DNA of 64,000 bases from Leucobacter chromiireducens subsp. solipictus (GTDB lineage: Bacteria > Actinomycetota > Actinomycetes > Actinomycetales > Microbacteriaceae), in the NCBI RefSeq assembly GCF_016758195.1, contig NZ_QYAC01000002.1:248001-312000 (forward strand), given 5' to 3'. The notes under the pieces were generated by a model. That model saw only the letters and a list, made by a program, of their open reading frames with translations. It did not search any database and was not told where the DNA came from. Position 1 is the stretch's first letter. Each line of letters starts with the position of its first letter. This document shows, piece after piece, positions 1 through 9,110 of this stretch. Position numbers and translations under genes: made by a program.

Positions 1-78
1 GACGAGGGCGAAGACCCAGGTGCCGATGAAGCTGAGCACCGTGGCCGGGGTGAGTCGCGCGAGGGAAGTGTGAGACAC
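1..78 (-). CDS. N-terminus of a probable membrane transporter (partial)
   Basis: Only the first 26 codons are present; the gene runs off the left edge. It starts at a GTG at 78, preceded on the minus strand by a good ribosome site (GGAGG, 4 nt spacing). The peptide begins MSHTSLARLTPATV and then turns hydrophobic (LSFIGTWVFALV), as at the first membrane helix of a major-facilitator or similar transporter. The gene lies downstream of a promoter whose spacer is a LacI-type palindrome (184-199), and the lacI gene is on the same strand behind it, so sugar-type import or export under LacI control is a reasonable guess. The family cannot be settled from 26 residues. Confidence 0.6.
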   Translation of the reverse strand, partial: MSHTSLARLTPATVLSFIGTWVFALV

Positions 79-177
79 GGGGTCCTCCAGACAGACGTTG
101 TCGGGAACGGCCGCGCATGTGGCGCGATCCGGCCGGTGCCGCTGCGGTGCGGCGGCCGCGGGTGCGGTGGCAGTTCG

Positions 178-206
178 AGTGTAGGTTAACCGGTTAACCA
201 ACGCAA
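178..206 (-). promoter_or_regulatory. Promoter with embedded LacI-family operator
   Basis: On the minus strand a TTGCGT (-35, 206-201) and a TACACT (-10, 183-178) are separated by exactly 17 bases. Sixteen of these form the perfect palindrome GGTTAACCGGTTAACC (184-199). A symmetric site with a central CG is the classical form of LacI/GalR operators. Its position inside the spacer means bound repressor would block RNA polymerase directly. The target is the transporter-like gene starting at 78; the nearby regulator at 619-1644 is the natural partner. The match is seen in the sequence, regulation is inferred. Confidence 0.75.
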
Positions 207-618
207 GTGTGGCGTCGGGCCTCTGGTAATTCTCGGGCCGCAGCGGTGCCGGGCTCGTGCGGGGCGAGGGTCGGCTGTTGCCTGCGGCGCGGGCGGATGC
301 TCTCGTGACCGTCCGCGGCGCGGGATCGAGGCCTCGGGCGATGACCCGGGAGTCGACCGAGGCGCGGAGTCGAGGCCTGGGGTCGATGGCCCGGGTGCGG
401 TCCGACGCCCGCGTGGTAGTCACACGGGCGGATGCGCTCGTAGCCGTCCGCGGTGCGGGCCTCCGTCCGCGTGATGCTCGCGTGATGCTCGCGGTGCGGG
501 TCGAGGCCTCGGGTGAAGCCTCGGGGGTTGTCCGGGGGTGCGGGCCTCCGCTCGGGAGACGCCTCGGGGCTCGCCCGGTGGTGCGGGGCTCTGTTCAGGA
601 GATGCCCCGGGAGCGGTC
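207..618. other. Gene-free stretch with degenerate GC-rich repeats
   Basis: No convincing coding frame was found. The sequence holds imperfect repeats built around 'GGATGCTCTCGTGACCGTC' (near 296) and a diverged copy near 429, plus alternating 'GAGGCCTCGGG' motifs (near 328, 508). Open frames here exist only because of the extreme GC content. Confidence 0.5.
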
Positions 619-1644
619 CTACGCCCGCGTGGTACCCGCGGTCGACGCTCGCGCGCGGACGTGCGGAACCAGCTCTCGTGCCCGGTCGGCAACCGAAGCC
701 GCACCCGCCTCGCGCGCCGCGATGACCTCGTGCAGCAGCTCGATCGCAGCGCGACCGAGGCCCGCGGGATCGAGGTGCATCGCCGTGATGCGGGGCTCCG
801 CCGCCGTGAGATAGTCGCTGTCCAGGTATGACGCGAGCAGGAAATCTTCTCCCACGCGGCGGCCGGCCGTGGCCGCGGCGAAGGCCGCCGCGATCGCCGC
901 CCGGTCGGAGACAAAAATGGCAGCGTCATAGCCCGAACTCTGGGCCACGATCTCGTGGGTCAGTTCGGGGCCCGCCGCCTCCGCCGCCGGTGCGATCGGA
1001 ATGTGGGTCACCGGGATCCCCGTCTGCGCGGCCCACTCTGCCGCACCCCGCAGGTAGTCGGCGGTCCAGCGGGTGCCGAGCTCCGGCACCGGCAGCGCGA
1101 TCCTGCGCGCCCCGCGCGCACGCAGGTGCTCCAGGAGTTCGCGCACGGCGCGATCGTGCCGGCTCGTGAGCGCCGCGTCCGGGGTGAGGGCGTCGTCGAG
1201 CGGCGGCTCGATGCAGACCGTCGGAACGCCCCAGCCCAGGACCGTCCTGACGTGCGGATCCGCGGCGACGGGATCCACGATCACGCAGCCGTCGAGCCGG
1301 AGCGGCGGCGTGTGCGGGGCCACCAGATCCGGCGTCAAGATCCGCACGGTCGAGCGGAACGGCTCGCTCGCGACGAGCGCGCCGAGCGCCAGTTGATGCG
1401 AGAACGGGAGGTGCTCGGAGTGTGCCGGGAGCAGCACGCCCACAATTCCCGCGCGCGCAGAACTCAGATTCTGTGCGGTGCTATTCGGGCGATACTCGAG
1501 TTCGGCTGCAACCGCAGCGATGCGGGCACGTGTGGCCTCGGAGATGCGGCCCTTCCCGCTCAACGCCTGGCTCGCGGCAGCCTTCGAGACGCCGGCCCGC
1601 GCGGCAACATCGCCGATGGTTGCGGGGCGGGAGGGGGACACCAT
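619..1644 (-). CDS. LacI-family transcriptional repressor
   Basis: A 341-residue LacI/GalR regulator. The N-terminal helix-turn-helix and hinge are clear ([20 protein letters not shown], residues about 9-28, then SATRARI-type helix and YRPN), followed by a periplasmic-binding-protein-like effector domain (residues about 65-330) ending in a typical dimerisation region. The length fits the family. The ATG at 1644 is chosen because TACGGT (1656-1651) ends six bases before it, giving a leaderless transcript. The gene lies upstream of and on the same strand as the transporter fragment at 1-78, whose promoter contains a 16-bp LacI-type palindrome. No effector can be named; sugar control is the family norm. 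Confidence 0.9.
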   Translation of the reverse strand: MVSPSRPATIGDVAARAGVSKAAASQALSGKGRISEATRARIAAVAAELEYRPNSTAQNLSSARAGIVGVLLPAHSEHLPFSHQLALGALVASEPFRSTVRILTPDLVAPHTPPLRLDGCVIVDPVAADPHVRTVLGWGVPTVCIEPPLDDALTPDAALTSRHDRAVRELLEHLRARGARRIALPVPELGTRWTADYLRGAAEWAAQTGIPVTHIPIAPAAEAAGPELTHEIVAQSSGYDAAIFVSDRAAIAAAFAAATAGRRVGEDFLLASYLDSDYLTAAEPRITAMHLDPAGLGRAAIELLHEVIAAREAGAASVADRARELVPHVRARASTAGTTRA

Positions 1645-1650
1645 GCCCCC

Positions 1651-1656
1651 ACCGTA
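1651..1656 (-). promoter_or_regulatory. Leaderless -10 hexamer of lacI-type gene
   Basis: TACGGT, six bases before the ATG at 1644 on the minus strand. Transcription would begin at or next to the A of the start codon. There is no separate Shine-Dalgarno. Confidence 0.55.
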
Positions 1657-1759
1657 GCGGCTCCGGCAGCGGACGCCGTGAAAACTCGTCCTTGCGCGCC
1701 GTTCGACACCGCGGATAGGGTGGTCTCTGGTAGTTCATCAACCCGGAAAGGAGCAGATC

Positions 1760-1825
1760 ATGCAAAAAATCAATCGAATCGCATTCGATCTGCCGCGTCC
1801 GGGCACCCCGCTGACCGGACATTAG
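1760..1825 (+). CDS. Short leader ORF upstream of ABC exporter (hypothetical)
   Basis: A 21-codon frame starting [12 protein letters not shown] and ending TGH-TAG. It has the best ribosome site of the area (GGAAAGGAG, 6-7 nt before the ATG) and a plausible promoter upstream (TTGCGC, 18 bp, TAGGGT, near 1692-1721). It ends 89 bases before the exporter gene at 1915. Its position and strong initiation signal suggest a regulatory leader peptide. The B. subtilis BmrCD heterodimeric exporter is known to be controlled by a translated leader (bmrB), which is a precedent only. I see only a weak 5-bp hairpin (CGCAC/GTGCG) between the ORF and the exporter. It could also be a spurious frame. Confidence 0.4.
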   Translation: MQKINRIAFDLPRPGTPLTGH

Positions 1826-1914
1826 GTTCCTCGCGGCCCGCCCCTCTGGCCCGCCGCCCCTTTCCGCTTCCAGCTTTTCCGCACGCTCCGGTGTGCGCTT
1901 TCCGATCAGGAATC

Positions 1915-3843
1915 ATGAACGCTTCAGCCACTGATATTCCGGCGTCCCCCGACGCCACGCCCCCCTCTGCCGCGGCGGCTGCCGCCCCGCGCCTGTCGAC
2001 CGCGCGGGCACTCGCGCGCCTGTACCCCTTCGCCAAGCCGGCGCTGCCGCGCCTCATCGGCGGTGCCCTGGTCGGGCTGGGGGCCGCCGTCGCGAGCCTG
2101 ATGATCCCGCTCGTGCTGCAGTGGGCCGTCGACGGCCCGATCACGACGGGGGATCGCACCCAGATCGTGTGGGGCACCCTCGCGGTGCTCGCGCTTGGCG
2201 TCGCCGAGGCGCTGATGGTGTTCCTGCGCCGGCGGTTTGTGCTCACCCCCGCCGCGGGCATCGAATACTCGGTGCGCCAAGCGTTCTATGAGCGGCTCCA
2301 GCGCCTGCCCGTCGCCTTCCACGACCGGTGGCAGTCGGGGCAGCTGCTCAGCCGCATGATGCAGGACATTGGTGCGATCCGGCGCTGGCTCGCGTTCGGA
2401 CTGATCCTGCTGCTCATCAACGTACTCACCATTGTGATCGGTTCGGCGCTCCTGTTCCGTTGGCACTGGGCGCTCGGCACCGTGTTTGTGGTGTGCTCGC
2501 TGCCGCTCTGGATCCTCGGCTACCGCTTCGAGCAGAGCTACGGCGTGCTCTCGCGCAGCAGCCAGGACCAGGCGGGGGACCTCGCGACCTCCGTGGAGGA
2601 GAGCGTGCACGGGATCCGCGTGCTCAAGGCGTTTGGCCGGGGCGGGCACGCGCTCTCCCAGTTCACGCGGCGGGCCGAAACCCTGCGCGATACCGAGATG
2701 CGCAAGGCCCGCGCCGTGGGGCAGCTGTGGTACTGGCACGAGCTTGTACCCGTGCTCGCCCTCGGCGCGAGTTTCCTCACGGGCGTGTGGTTGGCCGCAA
2801 CGGGCAGCCTCACGGTGGGCGAGCTGTTCGCGTTCTTCGCGATGGCGGCGGCCCTGCAGTGGCCGATGGCCTCACTCGGCTACCTGTACTCACTGCTCAT
2901 CGATACGCGCACCGCGACCGATCGCGTCTTCGAGGTGCTCGACGCCCCCGTCACGATCACCGACCCCGCGGAACCGCGCACGATCACCGAGCCGCGTGGC
3001 GAGCTCGCCTTCCGAGGCGTGCGCTTCCACTACCCGGATTCGGCCCCGGACAGCCCCGAGCTCCTCGCGGACATCACCCTCACGCTGCGCCCGGGCGAGA
3101 CCCTGGCGCTCGTGGGCGCGACCGGGAGCGGCAAAACCACGCTGACCACGCTGCCGACGCGGCTGTTCGACGTCAGCGGCGGAGCCGTCGAACTCGACGG
3201 CATCGATGTGCGGGAACTCCGGCTCGCAGAACTGCGCCGCCGGATCGGCGTCGCGTTTGAGGACCCCATCCTGTTCTCGGCCTCGGTGCGCGACAACGTG
3301 CTGCTGGGCCGCGACGACCTCGACCCGCACAGCCCGGACGCGGACGCCGTGCTCGCCGAAGCCCTCGACGTGGCCCAGGCCGGCTTCGCGTACGACCTCC
3401 CGGACGGCGTCGACACCGAGGTCGGGGAGGAAGGCCTGTCGCTTTCCGGCGGTCAGCGCCAGCGCCTCGCCCTCGCGCGAGTGGTCGCCGCCGCGCCGGA
3501 CGTGCTCGTGCTCGACGACCCGCTGTCGGCGCTCGACGTCGACACCGAGGCACTCGTCGAGGCGGCGCTGCGCCGGGTGCTCGCGCACACGACCGCGCTC
3601 ATCGTCGCGCACCGGCCTTCGACCGTGGCCATGGCGGATCGCGTCGCGGTGCTCTGGGACGGCCGGATCGAGGCGGTCGGGACCCACGCCGAACTGCTGC
3701 GCGACAACGCCCACTACCGGTACCTCATCGCCACGCTCGATCGCGGTGATCAGCCAGATTCGCCCCAGGATTCCGGTGATCCGGCACCGCCCGGAAGCCC
3801 AGAACCCGCCGCCGCACACCCCGAGACGGAGGACCGCGCATGA
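1915..3843 (+). CDS. Heterodimeric ABC exporter, subunit 1 (degenerate Walker B)
   Basis: A 642-residue type-IV ABC exporter half: membrane domain with six helices (residues about 45-330), then a nucleotide-binding domain. Walker A is GATGSGKTT, signature LSGGQRQR, H-loop AHRPST. Walker B reads [12 protein letters not shown], so the catalytic Glu is replaced by Asp. That is the mark of the degenerate ATP site in heterodimeric exporters such as BmrCD and TM287/288. The start at 1915 is where homology-like sequence begins; a Pro/Ala-rich 40-residue leader precedes the first helix. The stop overlaps the next ATG (ATGA), so the two halves are translationally coupled. Substrate unknown; multidrug or lipid export is typical. 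Confidence 0.9.
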   Translation: MNASATDIPASPDATPPSAAAAAAPRLSTARALARLYPFAKPALPRLIGGALVGLGAAVASLMIPLVLQWAVDGPITTGDRTQIVWGTLAVLALGVAEALMVFLRRRFVLTPAAGIEYSVRQAFYERLQRLPVAFHDRWQSGQLLSRMMQDIGAIRRWLAFGLILLLINVLTIVIGSALLFRWHWALGTVFVVCSLPLWILGYRFEQSYGVLSRSSQDQAGDLATSVEESVHGIRVLKAFGRGGHALSQFTRRAETLRDTEMRKARAVGQLWYWHELVPVLALGASFLTGVWLAATGSLTVGELFAFFAMAAALQWPMASLGYLYSLLIDTRTATDRVFEVLDAPVTITDPAEPRTITEPRGELAFRGVRFHYPDSAPDSPELLADITLTLRPGETLALVGATGSGKTTLTTLPTRLFDVSGGAVELDGIDVRELRLAELRRRIGVAFEDPILFSASVRDNVLLGRDDLDPHSPDADAVLAEALDVAQAGFAYDLPDGVDTEVGEEGLSLSGGQRQRLALARVVAAAPDVLVLDDPLSALDVDTEALVEAALRRVLAHTTALIVAHRPSTVAMADRVAVLWDGRIEAVGTHAELLRDNAHYRYLIATLDRGDQPDSPQDSGDPAPPGSPEPAAAHPETEDRA

Positions 3844-5657
3844 GCCCCGAAACCGTCCGCGGCACGCGCGGCGAGGACCGCGATGAGTACACGCGTGAGG
3901 AGAGCCGTGCGATCCGGAAACGGTCGCTGCGCCTGCTCCGATCGATCCTGGCGCCGCTCAAGAAACTGATCCTGCTCACCGCGGTGGTGATCGTGATCTC
4001 GACCGCGATGCGCGCGATCGGCCCCACGCTGCTCGCGTTCGGCATCGACGTGGCGCTGCCGCGCGCCGTCGACCACGGCGACTGGTGGCCCGCGATCGGG
4101 GTCGGCGGGGCCTTCCTCGTCTCGGGGCTCGTGGGCGCCGGGTTCGTCGGCTGGTACGTCGTGCTGATCGCCCGGCTCACGCAGGCCGTCATGATGGAGC
4201 TGCGCACCCGGATCTTTCGCCACACGCAGCGGCTCAGCCTCGAGTTCCACGAGGGCTACACCTCGGGCCGCATCATCGCGCGCCAGACGAGCGACCTCGA
4301 ATCGATCCAGGAGTTGCTCGACGGCAGCCTGAACGAACTGATCGACGCGATCCTGCTCGGCGGATTCACGCTGCTGATGCTGTTCCTCATCGACTGGCGC
4401 AGCGGCCTGCTGCTGCTCGGGATGGGCATCCCGCTCGTGATCCTGATGCGCTGGTTTGTCGTGGAATCCCAGAAGGGGTTCCGGGCGACCCGCGTGGTCA
4501 GCGCCAAGCTGATCGTGCAGTTCGTCGAGACGATGACGGGCATCCGCGCGGTGCAAGCCTTCCGCCGCGAAGACCGGAACCGCGTCGCCTTCGGCACGGC
4601 CTCGGACGACTACCGCCGCGCGAACCTGCGCGTGTTCCGGCTGTTCGGGGTGCTCGATCCGGGGCTCATCCTGCTCGCCAACGTCACCATCGCGGTCGTC
4701 CTGTTCTGGGGTGCACTCCGGGTCGCCGACGGCGGACTCGCGATCGGCGTGCTGCTCGCGGCGGTGCTGTACGTACGGAACTTCTTCGGCCCGATCGAGG
4801 AGGTGGCGATGTTCCTGAACTCCTACCAGTCCGCGACCGCCGCGCTCGAGAAGGTATCGGGCGTGCTGGAGGAGGAGCCGACCGTGCGGGAGGCCGCCAC
4901 CCCCGCGCACCTGCCGGAAGCGCGGGGTGAGCTCGCGTTCGAGGACGTGAGCTTCGGCTACGCGGGCGGGCGCACCGTGCTCGCGGACACCTCCCTGCAG
5001 ATCCCCGCCGGGCAGACGATCGCGCTTGTGGGCACGACGGGGGCGGGCAAATCCACGCTCGCGAAGCTCGTCGCCCGATTCTACGACCCGAGCGCGGGGC
5101 GCATCACGCTCGACGGCGTGGACCTGCGGGAGCTGGCCCCGGCCGACATGCGCCGTGCGATCGTGATGGTCACCCAGGAGGCCTACCTCTTCAGCGGTAC
5201 CGTCGCTGAGAACATCGCAATCGGCCGGCCCGACGCGACCGCCGAGGAGATCCGTGCCGCGGCCGAGGCAGTGGGGGCGCACGCCTTCATCGCGGAGCTT
5301 CCCGACGGCTACGACACGGATGTGAACAAGCGCGGCGGGCGCGTGTCCGCGGGGCAGCGTCAGCTGATCTCGTTCGCGCGCGCGTTCCTCGCGGATCCGC
5401 GCGTGCTGATCCTCGACGAGGCCACCGCCTCGCTCGACCTGCCGAGCGAGCGACTCGTGCAGGACGCCCTGCAGCGGTTGCTCGCCGACCGCACGGCGAT
5501 CATCATCGCGCACCGCTTGTCGACGGTGGCGATCGCCGACCGCGTGCTGGTGATGGAGGCCGGCCGGGTCGTCGAGGACGGGAGCCCGGCCGAGCTTGTG
5601 GCGGCGGGCGGGCGCTATGCCGCGCTGCACGACGGCTGGGAGGCCTCGCAGGTGTAG
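3840..5657 (+). CDS. Heterodimeric ABC exporter, subunit 2
   Basis: A 605-residue partner of the preceding gene, with six transmembrane helices (about residues 40-320) and an ATPase domain carrying Walker [10 protein letters not shown], Walker [13 protein letters not shown] with the catalytic Glu, and H-loop AHRLST. The signature is altered to VSAGQRQ instead of LSGGQ. In a heterodimer this signature faces the Asp-bearing Walker B of subunit 1. One ATP site is therefore degenerate on both faces and the other canonical, exactly the known asymmetric arrangement. The start overlaps the stop of subunit 1 by four bases. Confidence 0.9.
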   Translation: MSPETVRGTRGEDRDEYTREESRAIRKRSLRLLRSILAPLKKLILLTAVVIVISTAMRAIGPTLLAFGIDVALPRAVDHGDWWPAIGVGGAFLVSGLVGAGFVGWYVVLIARLTQAVMMELRTRIFRHTQRLSLEFHEGYTSGRIIARQTSDLESIQELLDGSLNELIDAILLGGFTLLMLFLIDWRSGLLLLGMGIPLVILMRWFVVESQKGFRATRVVSAKLIVQFVETMTGIRAVQAFRREDRNRVAFGTASDDYRRANLRVFRLFGVLDPGLILLANVTIAVVLFWGALRVADGGLAIGVLLAAVLYVRNFFGPIEEVAMFLNSYQSATAALEKVSGVLEEEPTVREAATPAHLPEARGELAFEDVSFGYAGGRTVLADTSLQIPAGQTIALVGTTGAGKSTLAKLVARFYDPSAGRITLDGVDLRELAPADMRRAIVMVTQEAYLFSGTVAENIAIGRPDATAEEIRAAAEAVGAHAFIAELPDGYDTDVNKRGGRVSAGQRQLISFARAFLADPRVLILDEATASLDLPSERLVQDALQRLLADRTAIIIAHRLSTVAIADRVLVMEAGRVVEDGSPAELVAAGGRYAALHDGWEASQV

Positions 5658-5788
5658 CGGGGCGACGGGGCCGGGCGTGGTTCGGGCCCCGGGGCTGGGT
5701 TCCGGGCGGGTTCGGGCCTCGGGGCCCGATGGGCCGGGTGACGGGGCCGGGGCCCGACGGGTCGCGTTCCCGGCCCCCACCACACAAG

Positions 5789-5846
5789 CGACCCGTTACG
5801 TGCAGCACCCCCGGTTTCCCGGGATTTTCCTGCGCGTAACGGGTCG
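5789..5846. repeat. Long palindromic element between convergent genes
   Basis: Arms CGACCCGTTACG (5789-5800) and CGTAACGGGTCG (5835-5846) are perfectly complementary; the pairing continues inward 5 bp with one mismatch (TGCAG/CTGCG). The interior contains CCCGGTTTCCCGGG and TTTTCCTGCG. Position between two converging genes fits a bidirectional terminator. The interior also resembles the repeat family at 16.4 and 47.5-48.2 kb. Confidence 0.7.
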
Positions 5847-5909
5847 GTTGTCAACTTGCGGGTCGGATCTGTGCCCGGGCGGGCCGAGGGCCGCTTTCCC
5901 CGCGGCGGT

Positions 5910-6311
5910 CTAGCGGGTCGCCGGCGCTCCGGGGGTGTCAGCGCCGGGGCGTCCCGGCGACGGCTGCTCCGGCTCGGCCGGCTGCGGCGCGGGTGCCTCG
6001 GTGCCCGCCGGGGCCTCAGGCGTGGCCGGAGCGCCCGATTCGGCCTGGGCCGCCTCGGCGGCGTCGGCGGCATCGTCCTCGACGATGCTGTCCGGGGTGC
6101 GGTCGCGGTTGCGCCACTCGTAGATACTCTCCGAGGCCGCGTCGCGCGGCCGGGACAGGAAGATGATGGAGAGCGAGAAGCCGATGAGCGCCGCGAAGAT
6201 GGCCGAGAGCCATGGCCAAATGCCGAGCAGATAGAGCACCGCGAAGGGCACTGCGAAGAACAGCAGTCGAAGCGCGGAGTACACAATCCAGACGGTGCGG
6301 GGGTTTTTCAC
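5910..6311 (-). CDS. DUF4229-type small membrane protein
   Basis: 133 residues. Two hydrophobic segments (about 5-25 and 30-50: RLLFFAVPFAVLYLLG, AIFAALIGFSLSIIFLS) are followed by a basic/acidic linker (YEWRNRDRTPD) and a low-complexity Ala/Pro/Glu tail. This matches the actinobacterial DUF4229 layout. The GTG at 6311 (VKNPRTVWIVY) is preferred because upstream in-frame sequence is not membrane-protein-like and would run into the divergent gene. Function unknown. In many actinobacteria such proteins lie near menaquinone genes, as here beside menD. Confidence 0.7.
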   Translation of the reverse strand: MKNPRTVWIVYSALRLLFFAVPFAVLYLLGIWPWLSAIFAALIGFSLSIIFLSRPRDAASESIYEWRNRDRTPDSIVEDDAADAAEAAQAESGAPATPEAPAGTEAPAPQPAEPEQPSPGRPGADTPGAPATR

Positions 6312-6390
6312 GTCGTCGAGTCTACCCGTGCCAACTGCGCCGAGTCTGAGGCGGCGCGTGGGTGCCCAGCCGACCGTGATCCGGGATGGG

Positions 6391-6396
6391 TACGAT
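6391..6396 (+). promoter_or_regulatory. Leaderless -10 hexamer (TACGAT)
   Basis: TACGAT ends six bases before the ATG at 6403, so the mRNA would start at the start codon. It drives the PLDc_N/menD pair. Confidence 0.55.
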
Positions 6397-6402
6397 GGGG
6401 GC

Positions 6403-6810
6403 ATGGTGCGATTCATCATTATCGGTATCGTCGTCGCGGTGGCGTTCACGCTCTACGCGCTGGTCGACGCGGCGATGACGGATGGTGCCCGCGCGCGCGG
6501 CGTGAATAAGCCGGTGTGGGTGGTTCTCATCGTGCTGCTCCCCGTGATCGGTGGCGTGCTGTGGTTCCTGATCGGCAAGGGCGACACCCCCGCGGCGCGG
6601 CCCGCCGCGCCCGACGATGACCCGCGGTTCAGTGGCAACCGCATCTCGTCGCGGGATCTAGATGCGCACATGCAGGACCTCGAGGCGCGCCTCCGCGAGC
6701 TCGACAGCGAAACCTTCCCCGGAGAGCAGCCGAAGCAGGACGGCACACCGGACGGCTCGAACCCGAGCGAACCGGGGAAGCGCCCCGACGGCGACGCGGC
6801 ACAGCCGTGA
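6403..6810 (+). CDS. PLDc_N-domain membrane protein
   Basis: 135 residues. The N-terminus has two helices (FIIIGIVVAVAFTLYALVDA and VWVVLIVLLPVIGGVLWFLI) separated by a short loop containing NKPVW. This is the phospholipase D N-terminal-like (PLDc_N) fold found in small actinobacterial proteins without a catalytic PLD domain. The tail is charged and disordered (DDDPRFSGNRI, then EQPKQDGTPDGSNPSEPGK). The ATG at 6403 is fixed by the TACGAT hexamer just upstream. It overlaps menD by four bases (GTGA), implying co-expression and possibly membrane tethering of the menaquinone pathway; the latter is speculation. Confidence 0.75.
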   Translation: MVRFIIIGIVVAVAFTLYALVDAAMTDGARARGVNKPVWVVLIVLLPVIGGVLWFLIGKGDTPAARPAAPDDDPRFSGNRISSRDLDAHMQDLEARLRELDSETFPGEQPKQDGTPDGSNPSEPGKRPDGDAAQP

Positions 6811-8657
6811 CCGGGGCCGCAGCACAGGCGCCTGCCCCCGCCCCCGCATCGATCTTCGCGGTGGAGCTCCTCGGGGAGCTGATCCGGCACGGCGTGAGCG
6901 ACGTGGTCGTGTGTCCGGGCTCCCGCTCGCAAGCCCTCGCCCTCGCGGCGGCGGCGGCCGAGCAGGCTGAGGCGATCCGGCTGCACGTTCGCGTGGACGA
7001 GCGGAGCGCGGCATTCTTCGCCCTCGGCATTGCGCGCGAGACGGGGCTCCCGGCCCCGGTCATCGTGACGAGCGGCGGGGCCGTGGCGAACCTGCTGCCC
7101 GCAGCGCTCGAGGCCCACGAGGCGCGCGTTCCCCTGCTGCTGCTCACGGCGGACCGCCCCGAGGAGCTGCGCGGGATCCGCAGCAACCAGACCACCGCGC
7201 AGCCCGGCATCCTGGGTCCCGCGGCGCGGCTCGCGATCGATGTGCCCGCACCCGAGTTCGGCCCTGACGGCGACCTCCGACGCGACGGATCACGCGACCC
7301 GAGCCTGCTCGCCCAGCGCGCGCTCTCCGCGGCAACCGGGTTTCTCGGGGGCGATCCGGCGGGCCCGGTGCAGCTGAACCTCGCGTTCCGTGAGCCGCTC
7401 TCCGGGACGGCCGGCTTCGACGCGATGATCGCGGAGGGCTTCGCCGCGGCACGCGCGGAGGCGGCCGAGCTGCTCGCGTCCGACGCCCGGGGAATCGTGA
7501 GCCCCCACACGCGGGTCACGGATCGAGGCTGGCTGAGCCACGCGGGGTTTGCGGACGCCGAGTGCTACGTTCACGACGGAGACGCACTCACCGTCGTGAT
7601 CGCCGGGGCGGATGCCGGATCCGAGGCCGAGGAGTTTGCGCACGCCGTCGGTGCCCCGCTGCTCGCCGAGGTAGTGAGCGGCTCCCGCTACGGCCGTGAA
7701 ACCATTGCGGGATACGCCACGCTGCTCGACGATCCCCGGATCGGTGGGCTCATCGAGCGGGTGGTCGTGTTCGGGCACCCGACCCTCACGCGGCAGGCGT
7801 CGGCCGTGATGCTGCGCGACGACGTCGAGGTGATCGTGGTGGACCCGCACGACGGGCCGCGGGTGGATCACGTCAATCCCGGCCGCCGCGCCCGCATCGT
7901 CCGCGCCGCACGGGTCGCGGAAACATACGCGCCGCGCACGCTTCACCGGTGGTTGGGCCTGTGGGTGCTGCCCGACCGCGAGTTGCTGCGGGAGCGCAGC
8001 ACGGTGCACGAGCCGGACTTCGCCGCAGCGACCGCGAGCGGGTACAAGGAGCGCAACGCGTACGCCCGGTCCGAGGTCGCGACGATGCGCGAGCCCGTGA
8101 CGCGGGCCCTGCTCGCCGAGTCCGTGTGGCGCGCGACGTGGCCGCACGACCGGATCGTGCTCGGCGCCTCGCGGCTGGTGCGGGTACTCGATGCCCTCGC
8201 GCCCGGCCGGAAGCTCACGGTGCACGCCAATCGCGGGCTGGCGGGGATCGACGGCACGGTCGCGACCGCGCTCGGCGTTGCCATCGCCAGTCAGTCGGCC
8301 GCGGATCCCGCGCGCGCTGCGGGGGCGACCCGGGTGTTGCTGGGCGACCTGGCGCTGCTCCACGACGCCGGATCTCTGCTGCTTCCCGAGAGCGAGGCCG
8401 CCCCGCGGATTCAGGTGTTTGTCGGGAACGACGGCGGCGGGACGATCTTCGACGGCCTCGAGGTCGCGGGTAGCGCGAACCGTGAGGCGTTCGATCGCGT
8501 GATGTTTACGCCCCAGGGCGCGGACCTGGCGGCGCTCGCCGCGGCCTACGGCTGGGAATATCGCCGGGTCGAGACGCGCAGCGAGCTCGAGCGGCTGCTC
8601 ACCGAGCCAGTCACGGGGCCGTGCCTGGTCGAGGCACCGCTCGCGCGGGCGGCCTAA
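6807..8657 (+). CDS. menD: SEPHCHC synthase, menaquinone biosynthesis
   Basis: 616 residues, thiamine-diphosphate enzyme that joins isochorismate and 2-oxoglutarate to 2-succinyl-5-enolpyruvyl-6-hydroxy-3-cyclohexene-1-carboxylate. Visible signatures are VCPGSRSQALALA (about 35-47), RVDERSAAFFALG with the cofactor-activating Glu (about 70), HANRGLAGIDG (about 473) and the ThDP/metal site GDLALLHDAG followed by NDGGGTIFD. The length is slightly above the usual 550-600. The GTG start overlaps the previous stop. It works with menF (11035) and menG (12505) in this same window, though these are not in one operon. Confidence 0.95.
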   Translation: MTGAAAQAPAPAPASIFAVELLGELIRHGVSDVVVCPGSRSQALALAAAAAEQAEAIRLHVRVDERSAAFFALGIARETGLPAPVIVTSGGAVANLLPAALEAHEARVPLLLLTADRPEELRGIRSNQTTAQPGILGPAARLAIDVPAPEFGPDGDLRRDGSRDPSLLAQRALSAATGFLGGDPAGPVQLNLAFREPLSGTAGFDAMIAEGFAAARAEAAELLASDARGIVSPHTRVTDRGWLSHAGFADAECYVHDGDALTVVIAGADAGSEAEEFAHAVGAPLLAEVVSGSRYGRETIAGYATLLDDPRIGGLIERVVVFGHPTLTRQASAVMLRDDVEVIVVDPHDGPRVDHVNPGRRARIVRAARVAETYAPRTLHRWLGLWVLPDRELLRERSTVHEPDFAAATASGYKERNAYARSEVATMREPVTRALLAESVWRATWPHDRIVLGASRLVRVLDALAPGRKLTVHANRGLAGIDGTVATALGVAIASQSAADPARAAGATRVLLGDLALLHDAGSLLLPESEAAPRIQVFVGNDGGGTIFDGLEVAGSANREAFDRVMFTPQGADLAALAAAYGWEYRRVETRSELERLLTEPVTGPCLVEAPLARAA

Positions 8658-8709
8658 CCGCGCTGATTCGCGCCCGGATCGGGCCTTCCGGCGATTCGCC
8701 ATGCCGGAG

Positions 8710-8715
8710 TATGAT
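8710..8715 (+). promoter_or_regulatory. Leaderless -10 hexamer (TATGAT)
   Basis: TATGAT ends six bases before the ATG at 8722 and decides that start over the in-frame ATG at 8701. Confidence 0.6.
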
Positions 8716-8721
8716 CGCGCC

Positions 8722-9066
8722 ATGAGCGAGAATTGGCGCGCTGAGCGCGTGGCGGAAATCCGGGGCCTCATCGTGGCGGCAGCGCCCGGCATCACCGAGG
8801 AAGCCAAGTGGGTGAAGCCGACGAACCCGGCCGGCGTCCCCACGTTCACGCTCGACGGCCTCGTGTGCACCGTCGAGACCTACAAGGACAAGGTGAAGGT
8901 GACCTTCGCGCGCGGCGCCTCCCTACCGGATCCGGCCGGGGTGTTCAACGCGAGCCTGGATGCGGGCACGCGCCGCGCCGTCGACGTGCGCGAGTCCGAC
9001 GTGCTCGACGCGACGGCGTTCTCAGCGCTGATCCGCGCCGCGGTGGACGCGAACCGCACCCGCTAG
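8722..9066 (+). CDS. DUF1801 (YdhG-like) protein
   Basis: 114 residues, beginning MSENWRAERVAEIRGLI. The family core is recognisable: EEAKWVKPTNP (a conserved basic/Trp patch), then TVETYKDKVKVTFARGASLPDP, and a C-terminal helix after RRAVDVRESD. DUF1801 proteins have a TATA-box-binding-protein-like helix-grip fold and no established biochemical role. The ATG is set by the TATGAT hexamer six bases upstream. Converges on the SGNH hydrolase gene; a 26-bp hairpin lies between them. Confidence 0.8.
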   Translation: MSENWRAERVAEIRGLIVAAAPGITEEAKWVKPTNPAGVPTFTLDGLVCTVETYKDKVKVTFARGASLPDPAGVFNASLDAGTRRAVDVRESDVLDATAFSALIRAAVDANRTR

Positions 9067-9070
9067 CGCG

Positions 9071-9095
9071 ACCCTGCCCTGCCCTGCCCTGCCCT
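9071..9095. repeat. Short CCCTG tandem repeat
   Basis: About five copies of CCCTG directly after the DUF1801 stop codon. A simple-sequence tract, possibly length-variable. Confidence 0.7.
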
Positions 9096-9110
9096 GGCTC
9101 CCCACACGAC

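Noticed and set aside
257-831. Long open frames on both strands downstream of the lacI stop
   Set aside because: Arg/Ala-rich translations without any domain, caused by high GC; overlap the 3' end of lacI in other frames.
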